In this document: positions 35,663-43,117 of the stretch, one piece after another
Layout of the letters: the number at the start of each line of letters is the position of its first letter
How positions within the stretch are numbered: position 1 is the stretch's first letter
Source of the DNA: Ruminococcus sp.
GTDB taxonomy: Bacteria > Bacillota > Clostridia > Oscillospirales > Ruminococcaceae
Length of the DNA stretch: 64,000 bases
Assembly (NCBI GenBank): GCA_018376535.1
Contig: JAHABC010000008.1
Span: forward strand, 1 to 64,000
Direction of reading: 5' to 3'
Made by a program: the position numbers and the translations under genes
The notes under the pieces: generated by a model
What the model saw: the letters and a program-made list of their open reading frames with translations, nothing else
What the model was told of the DNA's origin: nothing
Database searches by the model: none

Positions 35663-35691
35663 ATTATATCATTAAAAATTTAATTTGTCAA
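35663..35691 (-). promoter_or_regulatory. glnN promoter
   Basis: Minus strand TTGACA (35686-35691), 17 nt, TATAAT (35663-35668): a perfect sigma-A promoter about 130 nt before the glnN start. Confidence 0.85.
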
Positions 35692-35746
35692 GAGTATTTT
35701 TAAAAAAATTAAGTTAAAAATCAAAATTATGGATTATAACAATAAA

Positions 35747-36343
35747 TCAACTTAAAAAAGCGTTAGTTTGTAGACTTTCAACTAAAGTATTAACATTATG
35801 GGTTTGCATTAAAGATGACATTACGCATACGCCATCTGCACCACGCTTAATAGTCTGCATAGCATTATTAGGAGATATTCCACCTATAGCATATACTGGA
35901 ATATTTACGCTACTACAAACTTTTTCAAGATATTCTAAACCTCTAGGGGCAAGATTTTTTTTGCAATCGGTAGCAAAAATATGTCCCGTGATTAGTCTAG
36001 TAGCACCCATCTTACTAGATGTAATAGCCTCATCTACAGAGTGTACCGATACACTTACGTTTTTAAAGTCGCTTAGAGCATCACAATTAGATAAGAAATC
36101 CTTATACGATAGATGGATATTCTTGCAGTTTAAAGTTTTAGCGACATCTATATATTTTACTATATAGATATCGCAATTATTACAAACTTTCAAAACTTTT
36201 TTGGCTAAAGAGGTATACTCCTCTTGAGATAAATCTTTCTCTCTAAGATATATACTCTCCACGCCACTATTAGATATACTTTCTAACCTAGATAAAAAAT
36301 CATCATGACAGAGTTTTCTATTACTTATAGATATTATTTTCAT
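35747..36343 (-). CDS. thiE: Thiamine phosphate synthase ThiE/TenI-like
   Basis: A 198-residue TIM-barrel protein with LREKDLS (pyrophosphate-binding), HLSYKDFL, VHSVDEA and the glycine block AIGGISPNNAM, typical of the ThiE/TenI family. ThiE joins the thiazole and pyrimidine phosphates; TenI is a related aromatase acting on the ThiG product. I cannot separate these by eye; placement last in thiS-thiG-thiH fits either. ATG 36343 follows AAGGATT. It ends the thi operon. Confidence 0.85.
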   Translation of the reverse strand: MKIISISNRKLCHDDFLSRLESISNSGVESIYLREKDLSQEEYTSLAKKVLKVCNNCDIYIVKYIDVAKTLNCKNIHLSYKDFLSNCDALSDFKNVSVSVHSVDEAITSSKMGATRLITGHIFATDCKKNLAPRGLEYLEKVCSSVNIPVYAIGGISPNNAMQTIKRGADGVCVMSSLMQTHNVNTLVESLQTNAFLS

Positions 36344-36364
36344 GAATATAAATCCTTATATATA

Positions 36365-37522
36365 TTAGTTAGTTCTAATATAGTCAGTGAATACTGGCTG
36401 TAAACCGTGACTTACTATAGCTTGATATACTTCATCAACAGAACGAGGGTCGGAAATTTCAAACTGTTCGTCACCCTCAGCACTTTCGCCGTGACCTCCT
36501 ACCGATACCTTAACACCTGCCGATATCTTAGTAGCACAAAGACCTACGACATTATCTCTAAAGCCGTCACGCTCACGAGTGGATATTGTTATACCAGCAA
36601 ATGGCATAAAGATTCTGTAAGCCAACATAATCTGTAGGAGTTGTTTTTCATGGACATCATTAGAGTTGTTATTAGCATTATTCTTGTAAGGTCTTAAACG
36701 TGGAAATGAAAAAGATATCTCTGCATGAGGATACTTTTTCTGTATCAACATAGCATGAACACCAGCTGAAAAGGCATCTTTTCTAAAGTCGCTAAGACCT
36801 AGCAAAGCACCAAAAGATACTCCACGCATACCACCAAGTATGGCCCTTTCGTGAGCGTTTACTCTATATGGATAGCATCTTTTAGCACCACTTAGATGTA
36901 CTTGTTCATATCTAACGGGGTCGTAAGTTTCTTGATATACACATACAAAGTCTGCACCACACTCTTGTAGATACTTATACTCATCAACGTTTAATGGATA
37001 CACTTCTATACTTATAGAAGTAAAATACTTTTTAGCAATCTTAACGGCTTCCCCAATGTAATCAACGTCGGACTTATGACGACATTCACCAGTCAATAGC
37101 AAGATATCTCTAAGACCAGTACTAGCAATATTTTGCATTTCAAGGTCAATCTGTTCAAGGGATAGCATACCCCTTTTAATTCTGTTTTTGCAGTTCAAAC
37201 CACAATAGACGCATTCATTTTCGCAGTAGTTGGCAATGTACAACGGAGTAAACATAGTAACGGTATTTCCGAAGTGCTTAGCAGTTTCCTTTTTAGAACG
37301 TTGAGCCAATAGTTCAATCATATCTGTAGCTACTGGGGATAGTAATGCACCAAAGTCATCAAGGTCAAGAACGTCTTTGCTAAGAGCCTTTAAAACGTCC
37401 TCTTTAGTATACTTGTTATAATCGTACTTGCCAGTAAGTTCAAGGATAGTATCCATAATATCGGACTGTATAATATCCATGCCCTCTTGATATTCCATGT
37501 GATTAGTCTTTTCTCTTTTCAT
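36365..37522 (-). CDS. thiH: 2-iminoacetate synthase ThiH
   Basis: A radical SAM tyrosine lyase that supplies dehydroglycine for the thiazole ring, the anaerobic route. The cluster motif CENECVYC lies near residues 100-107, followed by a further Cys (GLNC). Length is 385 residues. I chose ATG 37522 because AAGGTGG sits 8 nt upstream; the frame is open to 37534. It follows thiG by 13 nt. Use of ThiH rather than the oxygen-dependent ThiO fits an anaerobe. Confidence 0.94.
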   Translation of the reverse strand: MKREKTNHMEYQEGMDIIQSDIMDTILELTGKYDYNKYTKEDVLKALSKDVLDLDDFGALLSPVATDMIELLAQRSKKETAKHFGNTVTMFTPLYIANYCENECVYCGLNCKNRIKRGMLSLEQIDLEMQNIASTGLRDILLLTGECRHKSDVDYIGEAVKIAKKYFTSISIEVYPLNVDEYKYLQECGADFVCVYQETYDPVRYEQVHLSGAKRCYPYRVNAHERAILGGMRGVSFGALLGLSDFRKDAFSAGVHAMLIQKKYPHAEISFSFPRLRPYKNNANNNSNDVHEKQLLQIMLAYRIFMPFAGITISTRERDGFRDNVVGLCATKISAGVKVSVGGHGESAEGDEQFEISDPRSVDEVYQAIVSHGLQPVFTDYIRTN

Positions 37523-37535
37523 ATCAAGCACCACC

Positions 37536-38309
37536 TTAGCGAATAAAATCCGTTAATGGACTAGATGCCTCAGCAGTTTCAAGAACTCTACCAGTACCAG
37601 ATAGATAAGCCAATCTACCACTTTGAACTGCTAATGCGAACGCTTTAGCCATCATACCAATATTACCAGCAGTAGCAACGGCAGTATTGCACATAACGGC
37701 ACTAGCACCCATTTCCATGCATTCACACGCTTGTGATGGCTTTCCAATACCTGCATCCACTATTATAGGAAGGTCTATCTCATTAATTAATATTTTAATG
37801 ATATCCTTATTAGCAAGACCTCTATTGCTACCAATAGGAGATGCTAAAGGCATAACGGCAGATGCTCCAGCATTTTGCAAATCTCTAGCTACGTTCAAGT
37901 CTGGCATCATGTAAGGAAGTACAGTAAAACCTTCCTTAGCAAGGACTTCAGTAGCCTTAATAGTTTCGTAGTTGTTAGGTAGTAGATACTTAGTATCTGT
38001 CATTATTTCTATCTTAACCATATCGCCACAACCTAGTTCTTTAGATAGACGTGCAATTCTAATAGCCTCCTCAGCGTTTCTAGCACCAGAAGTATTAGGT
38101 AATAGAGTAACATTTTTAGGGATATAGTCTAATATACTTTCAGTATCTTTAGAGTTAGCACGTCTAAGAGCCAAAGTAACGATATCCACATTAGCATTTT
38201 CCACAACCTGTTTAATTAAGTTTAAAGAGAACTTACCTGAACCCAAAATAAATCTTGAGTTAAACTCATGATTTCCTAAGACCAACTTATCATCATTAAT
38301 ATTAAACAT
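37536..38309 (-). CDS. thiG: Thiazole synthase ThiG
   Basis: Forms the thiazole phosphate from DXP, dehydroglycine and ThiS thiocarboxylate. The 257-residue TIM barrel contains [21 protein letters not shown], the catalytic Lys region [10 protein letters not shown] (about 98) and [17 protein letters not shown] 38309 is 10 nt after AAAGGA; an in-frame TTG nine bases earlier abuts that site. It lies between thiS and thiH. Confidence 0.96.
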   Translation of the reverse strand: MFNINDDKLVLGNHEFNSRFILGSGKFSLNLIKQVVENANVDIVTLALRRANSKDTESILDYIPKNVTLLPNTSGARNAEEAIRIARLSKELGCGDMVKIEIMTDTKYLLPNNYETIKATEVLAKEGFTVLPYMMPDLNVARDLQNAGASAVMPLASPIGSNRGLANKDIIKILINEIDLPIIVDAGIGKPSQACECMEMGASAVMCNTAVATAGNIGMMAKAFALAVQSGRLAYLSGTGRVLETAEASSPLTDFIR

Positions 38310-38363
38310 ATAAAACAAATCCTTTCAAAAATATAGTTATAGAGTTTATACACGCATAGCACG

Positions 38364-38558
38364 TTAGCCACCACCAACGAATCTAACTACTTCTATAGTA
38401 TCCTCATCGTACAATAGAGTTTCCGAAAAGGTTGCTTTTGGAATAATATCGCCATTGCGTTCTACTGCGACCTTAGAAAAGTCATAACCATTAGCAGTTA
38501 AGAACTCCTTAACGGTAGTAGGATTTTGTAACTTAAAAGTTTCGCCATTAACGACCAT
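38364..38558 (-). CDS. thiS: Sulfur carrier protein ThiS
   Basis: A 64-residue ubiquitin-like protein ending in the required Gly-Gly (VVRFVGGG), to which sulfur is attached for the thiazole. It starts MVVNGETFKLQ after AGGAGGT. First gene of thiS-thiG-thiH-thiE. The adenylating enzyme ThiF is not in the operon and must be elsewhere or replaced. Confidence 0.95.
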   Translation of the reverse strand: MVVNGETFKLQNPTTVKEFLTANGYDFSKVAVERNGDIIPKATFSETLLYDEDTIEVVRFVGGG

Positions 38559-38606
38559 GTTAAGACCTCCTTTCTAATTAGCAAAAATTAACAGTAAAAT
38601 ATATAG

Positions 38607-38639
38607 AAATAGGGCTACACCCGTAGTGGTGTACCCTAT
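38607..38639 (-). promoter_or_regulatory. Structured leader of the thi operon
   Basis: The minus-strand RNA folds ATAGGG-TACACC-ACTACG-GGTGTA-(G)-CCCTAT, a 12-bp stem with one bulged G and a 6-nt loop. It lies in a leader of about 95 nt between the promoter (38660-38688) and thiS. No TPP-riboswitch core (CUGAGA, ACCUGA) is visible. A conserved thiS-associated RNA motif has been described in the literature; whether this is one I cannot confirm. Confidence 0.55.
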
Positions 38640-38659
38640 CCAAACCATATTATGATTAT

Positions 38660-38688
38660 ATTTTAGCACAAACTTAATACTTTGTCAA
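38660..38688 (-). promoter_or_regulatory. thi operon promoter
   Basis: Minus strand TTGACA (38683-38688), 17 nt, TAAAAT (38660-38665). Confidence 0.75.
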
Positions 38689-38717
38689 TACGCATAGGAA
38701 ATATTTCTAAAAAGGCA

Positions 38718-38797
38718 TTGAAAAAATCGCCAAAATGTGATACAATAGTTATACTGTTAAAAGAGGGTATCCTTTTTAAGATACTCTCTTTCTTAAA
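38718..38797 (+). ncRNA. Candidate very short RNA between thiS and the znuC-like gene
   Basis: TTGAAA (38718-38723), 17 nt, TACAAT (38741-38746) would start a transcript near 38753. AAGAGGGTATC pairs with GATACTCTCTT directly after, ending in a T-rich stretch near 38795. This would give a transcript of about 45 nt with no open frame. It may instead be a boundary terminator. Evidence is only the promoter-terminator pairing. Confidence 0.35.
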
Positions 38798-38809
38798 TAT
38801 AATTAGGTA

Positions 38810-38869
38810 TTGACATTTAAAACTTTATGATATATAATTATTTAAAAGTGAAAATGAAAATCAATTTCA
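38810..38869 (+). promoter_or_regulatory. Promoter and Fur/Zur-like operator of the ABC ATPase
   Basis: TTGACA (38810-38815), 17 nt, TATAAT (38833-38838). TGAAAATCAATTTCA (38855-38869) is a near-perfect 7-1-7 inverted repeat like a Fur-family box, with a further overlapping TGAAAAT at 38849-38855. It covers the start of the transcript, so metal-dependent repression is likely. Confidence 0.65.
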
Positions 38870-38887
38870 ATTTGAGGTGCGTATATT

Positions 38888-39583
38888 ATGAGTTTAATAA
38901 AATGTGAAAACTTAGTTATGACTTATGAAAATAAAGTAGCTGTAGATAACGTATCTTTTACTATAGAAAAAGGTGACTATCTATGTATTGTGGGAGAAAA
39001 TGGCTCAGGAAAGAGTACTTTAATGAAAGGTATTCTTGGATTGAAAAAGTATTCTAGTGGCAAAATAGAGTATAATCTTAAAAAGAATGAGATTGGATAT
39101 CTTCCTCAACAGACTATAGTGCAAAAAGATTTCCCTGCTAGTGTGTATGAAGTAGTACTATCGGGGTGTTTAAATAAGTCCAAATTGAACCCATTCTTTT
39201 CTAAAGAACAGAAAAGTTTAGCTACTAAAAATCTTGAGTTACTAGGAATATCCGACTTAGCTAAAAAATCTTATAGAGACTTGTCTGGAGGTCAACAGCA
39301 AAGAGTTCTTTTAGCTAGAGCCTTATGTGCTACTGGCGAACTTCTAGTATTAGACGAACCAGTCACGGCTTTAGACCCTATTGCTACTACCGATATGTAC
39401 AACGTAATAAAATCTTTAAATAAGAATAATGGTATTACTATAGTAATGGTATCGCATGATATAGATAGTGCTATTGCTTATGGTAACAAGATTATCCACA
39501 TGGGCAATAAAATGGAGTTCTTTGGTACTACTAACGACTATATAAACTCTAGTAGCTATAAAAAGATATTTAAAAAAGTATAG
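38888..39583 (+). CDS. Metal-type ABC transporter ATP-binding protein (ZnuC-like)
   Basis: A 231-residue ATPase: Walker A GENGSGKST, Q-loop YLPQQ, signature LSGGQQQR, Walker B LLVLDEP, switch His in VSHD. Sequence style (IGYLPQQTIVQKDFPASVYEVVLSG) is that of the zinc/manganese/iron ABC family, and a Fur/Zur-like box lies in the promoter. It stands alone: no permease or binding protein is adjacent, and a terminator follows, so its partners must be elsewhere. The metal is unknown. Confidence 0.85.
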   Translation: MSLIKCENLVMTYENKVAVDNVSFTIEKGDYLCIVGENGSGKSTLMKGILGLKKYSSGKIEYNLKKNEIGYLPQQTIVQKDFPASVYEVVLSGCLNKSKLNPFFSKEQKSLATKNLELLGISDLAKKSYRDLSGGQQQRVLLARALCATGELLVLDEPVTALDPIATTDMYNVIKSLNKNNGITIVMVSHDIDSAIAYGNKIIHMGNKMEFFGTTNDYINSSSYKKIFKKV

Positions 39584-39589
39584 ACTTCA

Positions 39590-39620
39590 AAATCATGGAA
39601 TACGTTCCATGATTTTTTTT
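39590..39620 (+). terminator. Terminator after the znuC-like gene
   Basis: AAATCATGGAA (39590-39600) pairs with TTCCATGATTT (39605-39615), loop TACG, then T to 39620. Confidence 0.9.
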
Positions 39621-39635
39621 ACTTAGTACACAATA

Positions 39636-39667
39636 TGACATAAATTTTAAAAGCTAAGGTGTAGAAT
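39636..39667 (+). promoter_or_regulatory. spoIIA-type promoter element, copy 1
   Basis: TGACATAA, 11 nt, TAAGGTGTAGAAT. The same element with identical spacing occurs before sigF at 40537-40568. The TGACAT to TAGAAT gap (20 nt) is too long for sigma-A, which suggests another sigma factor or an activator such as Spo0A. Confidence 0.6.
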
Positions 39668-39702
39668 ATTCTTAAATTAATATTAAAGGAGGCTTAAACT
39701 CA

Positions 39703-39996
39703 ATGACGGCTAGATTTTGTATGCGTGATAATATTCTATATGCAGTAATATCTGGAGAGATAGACCATCATTCAATAAAACCTATTAGAGATGAAACAGA
39801 CGTTCAAATATTAAAAAATTCACCTAAGGGCTTAGTTATAGATTTTAAAAATATAACCTTTATGGATAGTTCTGGTATTGGCTTTATAATGGGTAGATAT
39901 AAATTAATTCAAAATATTACTATAGTCAATGCTAATACAAATATTAAAAAGATTATGTTACTTTCTGGTATCGGCAGAATTGCTACTATTAATTGA
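39703..39996 (+). CDS. spoIIAA: Anti-sigma F factor antagonist SpoIIAA
   Basis: A 97-residue STAS protein; unphosphorylated it frees SigF from SpoIIAB in the forespore. The phospho-Ser site is in FMDSSGIGF (about residues 54-62). ATG 39703 follows AAAGGAGG. The SpoIIAB start lies 17 nt after its stop, so the two are coupled. It follows a terminator and its own promoter element. Confidence 0.93.
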   Translation: MTARFCMRDNILYAVISGEIDHHSIKPIRDETDVQILKNSPKGLVIDFKNITFMDSSGIGFIMGRYKLIQNITIVNANTNIKKIMLLSGIGRIATIN

Positions 39997-40012
39997 TTGG
40001 AGTTGGTTATTC

Positions 40013-40456
40013 TTGAAAAATGAAATAAAAGTTAAATTCTCAGCACTTTCTGAAAACGAAGGTTTTGCTAGAAGTGTTATATCGGCATTTATAGTGCAGT
40101 TAAATCCAACGGTTACGGAAATGGCAGATATTAGAACAGCAGTATCCGAGGCAGTAACTAACGCTATAGTTCACGGATACAAAAGTACCGAGGGCTTTGT
40201 GGATTTAGTTGCTAAAATACTCTCAAAAGATGAACTTTACATAAAAATATCCGATAAAGGTTGTGGTATCGCCGATATAGACCAAGCTATGCAACCTATG
40301 TTCACCACCGATACCAACGGCGAACGTGCTGGGTTAGGTTTCGCCGTTATGGAGGCTTTTATGGATACTCTTATAGTTAAAAGTACTCTAAATAAAGGCA
40401 CTACCATAATAATGCGTAAAAAGTTAGGAGTTCCCCCTTTAGATGATAATTTTTAA
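40013..40456 (+). CDS. spoIIAB: Anti-sigma F factor SpoIIAB
   Basis: A 147-residue GHKL-type protein kinase that binds SigF and phosphorylates SpoIIAA. ATP-site boxes: AVSEAVTNAIVHGY (N-box), DKGCGI (G1) and AGLGFAVM (G2). I start it at TTG 40013 with GGAG 10 nt upstream, giving KNEIKVKFSALSENEGFARS, the normal N-terminus; the longer frame from 39929 overlaps spoIIAA. A terminator follows, which is unusual because sigF normally continues the operon. Confidence 0.93.
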   Translation: MKNEIKVKFSALSENEGFARSVISAFIVQLNPTVTEMADIRTAVSEAVTNAIVHGYKSTEGFVDLVAKILSKDELYIKISDKGCGIADIDQAMQPMFTTDTNGERAGLGFAVMEAFMDTLIVKSTLNKGTTIIMRKKLGVPPLDDNF

Positions 40457-40471
40457 TATCCTTCAAAAAAA

Positions 40472-40505
40472 ATCCCCCTAGATTCTTTCCTCTAGGGTGA
40501 TTTTT
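40472..40505 (+). terminator. Terminator between spoIIAB and sigF
   Basis: ATCCCCCTAGA (40472-40482) pairs with TCTAGGGTGAT (40491-40501) with one mismatch, then TTTT. It separates sigF from spoIIAA-spoIIAB. Confidence 0.75.
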
Positions 40506-40536
40506 ATTCTTAATAGACTATATAGCATACACATAT

Positions 40537-40568
40537 TGACATAATTCTTTAGATATTAGGTGTAGAAT
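40537..40568 (+). promoter_or_regulatory. spoIIA-type promoter element, copy 2 (sigF)
   Basis: TGACATAA, 11 nt, TTAGGTGTAGAAT; it matches 39636-39667 in both blocks and in spacing, so the two transcripts are probably co-regulated. Confidence 0.6.
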
Positions 40569-40601
40569 AGTAGTATAAATCTTTAAGGAGTGATATGCTA
40601 T

Positions 40602-41246
40602 ATGAAAGTTTCAGCGGAGGAAAATCTAGGGTTAGTACATCTATGTGCCAATAGGTTCAGAAATAGAGGTATAGAGTATGAAGAACTCTATTCAGCAGGT
40701 TGCATAGGACTTCTTAAAGCAATAAAGGTCTTTGATGAAACTAGAGGTGTAAAGTTTTCGACTTATGCAGTTCCCGTGATATTAGGAGAGATAAAACGTC
40801 TATTTCGTGATGGTGGCACTGTTAGGGTAAGTCGTGGTCTAAAAGAACTGTATATAAAAGTAAATCGAGAACGAGAAGTATACTTATCAAAGTATGGCAA
40901 AGAGCCGACTATAACCGAACTTGCTGAAACTCTTAATGTAGATGAGTACAATATATCATTAGCGATGTCCTCATCACTGCCACCGATATCGCTAACCGAA
41001 ACCGATGAAGATGGTGGTGGACAGTTAGATATTCCTACTGCCTCACCAGATACCGAAATAGGAAACACTATAGCATTAAATCAAATATTGAACTCCCTAG
41101 AAGAAAAAGACCGTAATATGATTATCTTACGATACTATAAGAATATGACTCAATCGCAAACGGCGGAAGTATTAGGTATGACTCAGGTACAAGTATCTAG
41201 GCGTGAAAAGAAGATTTTAGCTCATATGAAAGAAGAACTATCCTAA
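40602..41246 (+). CDS. sigF: Sporulation sigma factor SigF
   Basis: The first forespore-specific sigma factor, 214 residues. Region 2 (YEELYSAGCIGLLKAIKVFDETRGVKFSTYAVPVILGEIKR), region 3 and the region 4 helix-turn-helix (SQTAEVLGMTQVQVSRREKKIL) are all present. ATG 40602 is 11 nt from AAGGAG; a GTG at 40590 overlaps that site. It has its own promoter element rather than riding on spoIIAA-spoIIAB. Confidence 0.93.
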   Translation: MKVSAEENLGLVHLCANRFRNRGIEYEELYSAGCIGLLKAIKVFDETRGVKFSTYAVPVILGEIKRLFRDGGTVRVSRGLKELYIKVNREREVYLSKYGKEPTITELAETLNVDEYNISLAMSSSLPPISLTETDEDGGGQLDIPTASPDTEIGNTIALNQILNSLEEKDRNMIILRYYKNMTQSQTAEVLGMTQVQVSRREKKILAHMKEELS

Positions 41247-41343
41247 AAGACAATTTTGTAATAGAAAAAAATCAATATACACACTAGATTTTTACTAAAA
41301 AATCCTATATAATATATACTGGATATATAGGAGGTTTATAATT

Positions 41344-41991
41344 ATGAGTAACTACAATTTAAAGAATATAATATCCACAATAGTAGGCGTAGCCTTTATA
41401 GGTATAGGAGTAGGTATTTTAAATCTAACTCACTTTGGAGTAGACCCATACTCTTGTATGAACTATGGAATATCTGGAGTAATAGGGTTATCCTTTGGTA
41501 CTTGGCAGATGATTTTAAACATAATACTATTTATTCCAATGTTAGTACTAGGTAGAAAGTATATCGGATTAGGTAGTATATGTAATATGTTTGGAGTTGG
41601 CTATATAGCACAGTTTGTAAGTTATATAGCATCACTACTAGGATATCCAACCATAGACTTTATGGTAGCTAGAATAATAGTTCTAATTATAGGAGTGTGT
41701 ATAATCTGTCTTGGTTGTGCCGTATATACTATGGCAAACTTAGGAATTGCTCCATATGATGCTCTTGCGTACATAGTAGAAGAACTTATCCACGGAAAGA
41801 TTAAGTTCAAATGGATAAGAGTAATCACCGATATAGTTTGCGTGGCTATAGGATTTATCACTGGTAGTGTTGTTGGCATAAGTACAGTAATATTGATGTT
41901 CTTTACTGGACCTTTAATTCAATTCTTTAAAGACATTCTAGCTCCACTATTTAAAGATAACGCTACAGAAAGTACAGATATAACAGTCTAA
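41344..41991 (+). CDS. YczE/YitT-like integral membrane protein
   Basis: A 215-residue protein with about five or six membrane helices (first IISTIVGVAFIGIGVGIL) and the family patterns LTHFGVDPYSC and ANLGIAPYDALAY, a repeat of the same half motif. YczE-type proteins are of unknown transport function. ATG follows AGGAGG. A possible TATAAT lies at 41308-41313 with a poor -35. It converges on the acyltransferase gene. Confidence 0.8.
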   Translation: MSNYNLKNIISTIVGVAFIGIGVGILNLTHFGVDPYSCMNYGISGVIGLSFGTWQMILNIILFIPMLVLGRKYIGLGSICNMFGVGYIAQFVSYIASLLGYPTIDFMVARIIVLIIGVCIICLGCAVYTMANLGIAPYDALAYIVEELIHGKIKFKWIRVITDIVCVAIGFITGSVVGISTVILMFFTGPLIQFFKDILAPLFKDNATESTDITV

Positions 41992-42003
41992 TAGCAAAAA
42001 AAT

Positions 42004-42027
42004 CCCATCTAAAAAGATGGGTTTTTT
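42004..42027. terminator. Bidirectional terminator between convergent genes
   Basis: CCCATCT (42004-42010) pairs with AGATGGG (42015-42021); T-runs follow on both strands (42022-42027 and the A-run 41996-42002). It serves the YczE-like gene and the acyltransferase. Confidence 0.85.
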
Positions 42028-42028
42028 A

Positions 42029-43036
42029 TTATACTTTTATAGAGTTAGTTACCCATTGGATAGGTTTATTGAATATATCCTCCGATAGGATAACTACTAT
42101 TATAAGACTAATAACTATAAATACAATCCAACAAGAATTAGGAAGTATAGTTTCAAGATTTTCAAAGGTATCGAAGTATCTTAGAACCTTTAAAAGTATA
42201 GAATGCCAAAAGTATACTTGCAGAGTTTTCTCCCCTATTTGTGATATCATTGGAATACATCTATTAAAATATGTACTTACAGATATAAACGATATTGAAA
42301 CTATTAACGATATCAATGAAGTAAGGCATCTATGGAGCATACCAAAACTTTCAGAAACGTCATCATAGGAGTTTCTGCCAGTGAATAGACCTCTAAGAGA
42401 ATATAAGTCATCTATGCAAAAGATATTTAATAATAGCCATGTAAGTATCAACACTACTGAGGATATTCTTACAACCTTTTTACTACAGTACTCCAATACT
42501 TGATTTGGTTTCAAACAAAATCCAATATAGTAGAATGGAAAGAATACTATTGCTCTTGATAGGCATAAGAAATCACCAATAGAATTGTCGTAGCCTATGA
42601 ACAGACTAAGCAATGTAGATATAATAAGTATCAATCTAGCATCTACCTTACGAAAACAGTAGCATATGACATGATAGTATGCTAGTACAAACAGATACCA
42701 AAACAAGCCATCGCCATTTAACAAGCTAAATTTAGGTTCGCCAGAAAATAACATACCATCGGCAAACATAACGAACATCTTTATTATTAAGCCCAGTACT
42801 ATGTACGTTACCACCTTTTTTCTATTTATAGAGTCACTTTCTTTCTTTTGAAACAATCCCGATATAAACAAAAACAATGGCATATGAAAAGAGTATATAA
42901 ACAGAAAAACACTTCTTAAATAGACGTTATCTATAACTTCAGAGGTTAAGGTATGACCTAAAACTACTAAAGTTATCAAAAGGAACTTTAGATTGTCGAA
43001 CATATACAATCGAGGTTTTAAACTAACATTATCCAT
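42029..43036 (-). CDS. Membrane acyltransferase (acyltransferase 3 family)
   Basis: A 335-residue protein with about ten membrane helices. It starts RLYMFDNLKFLLITLVVLGHTL, where the His is the family's catalytic residue, and continues FIYSFHMPLFLFISGLF. Members O-acylate cell-wall or surface sugars; the substrate here is unknown. ATG 43036 follows TAGGAG. A single gene. Confidence 0.85.
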   Translation of the reverse strand: MDNVSLKPRLYMFDNLKFLLITLVVLGHTLTSEVIDNVYLRSVFLFIYSFHMPLFLFISGLFQKKESDSINRKKVVTYIVLGLIIKMFVMFADGMLFSGEPKFSLLNGDGLFWYLFVLAYYHVICYCFRKVDARLILIISTLLSLFIGYDNSIGDFLCLSRAIVFFPFYYIGFCLKPNQVLEYCSKKVVRISSVVLILTWLLLNIFCIDDLYSLRGLFTGRNSYDDVSESFGMLHRCLTSLISLIVSISFISVSTYFNRCIPMISQIGEKTLQVYFWHSILLKVLRYFDTFENLETILPNSCWIVFIVISLIIVVILSEDIFNKPIQWVTNSIKV

Positions 43037-43061
43037 AAAAATCTCCTAAAAAATTATGAAC

Positions 43062-43085
43062 CTCCATCTTAACGCTAAGATGGAG
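43062..43085 (-). terminator. Terminator after threonine deaminase
   Basis: CTCCATCTTA (43062-43071) pairs with TAAGATGGAG (43076-43085), loop ACGC. On the minus strand a T-run (TTTTTT) follows only after about 10 nt, so termination may be weak. Confidence 0.6.
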
Positions 43086-43117
43086 ATTATATATATAAAT
43101 ATGTACACTATAATAAA

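Noticed and set aside
38559..38690. TPP riboswitch before thiS
   Set aside because: The conserved core sequences of the TPP aptamer are absent; only a bulged hairpin is seen.
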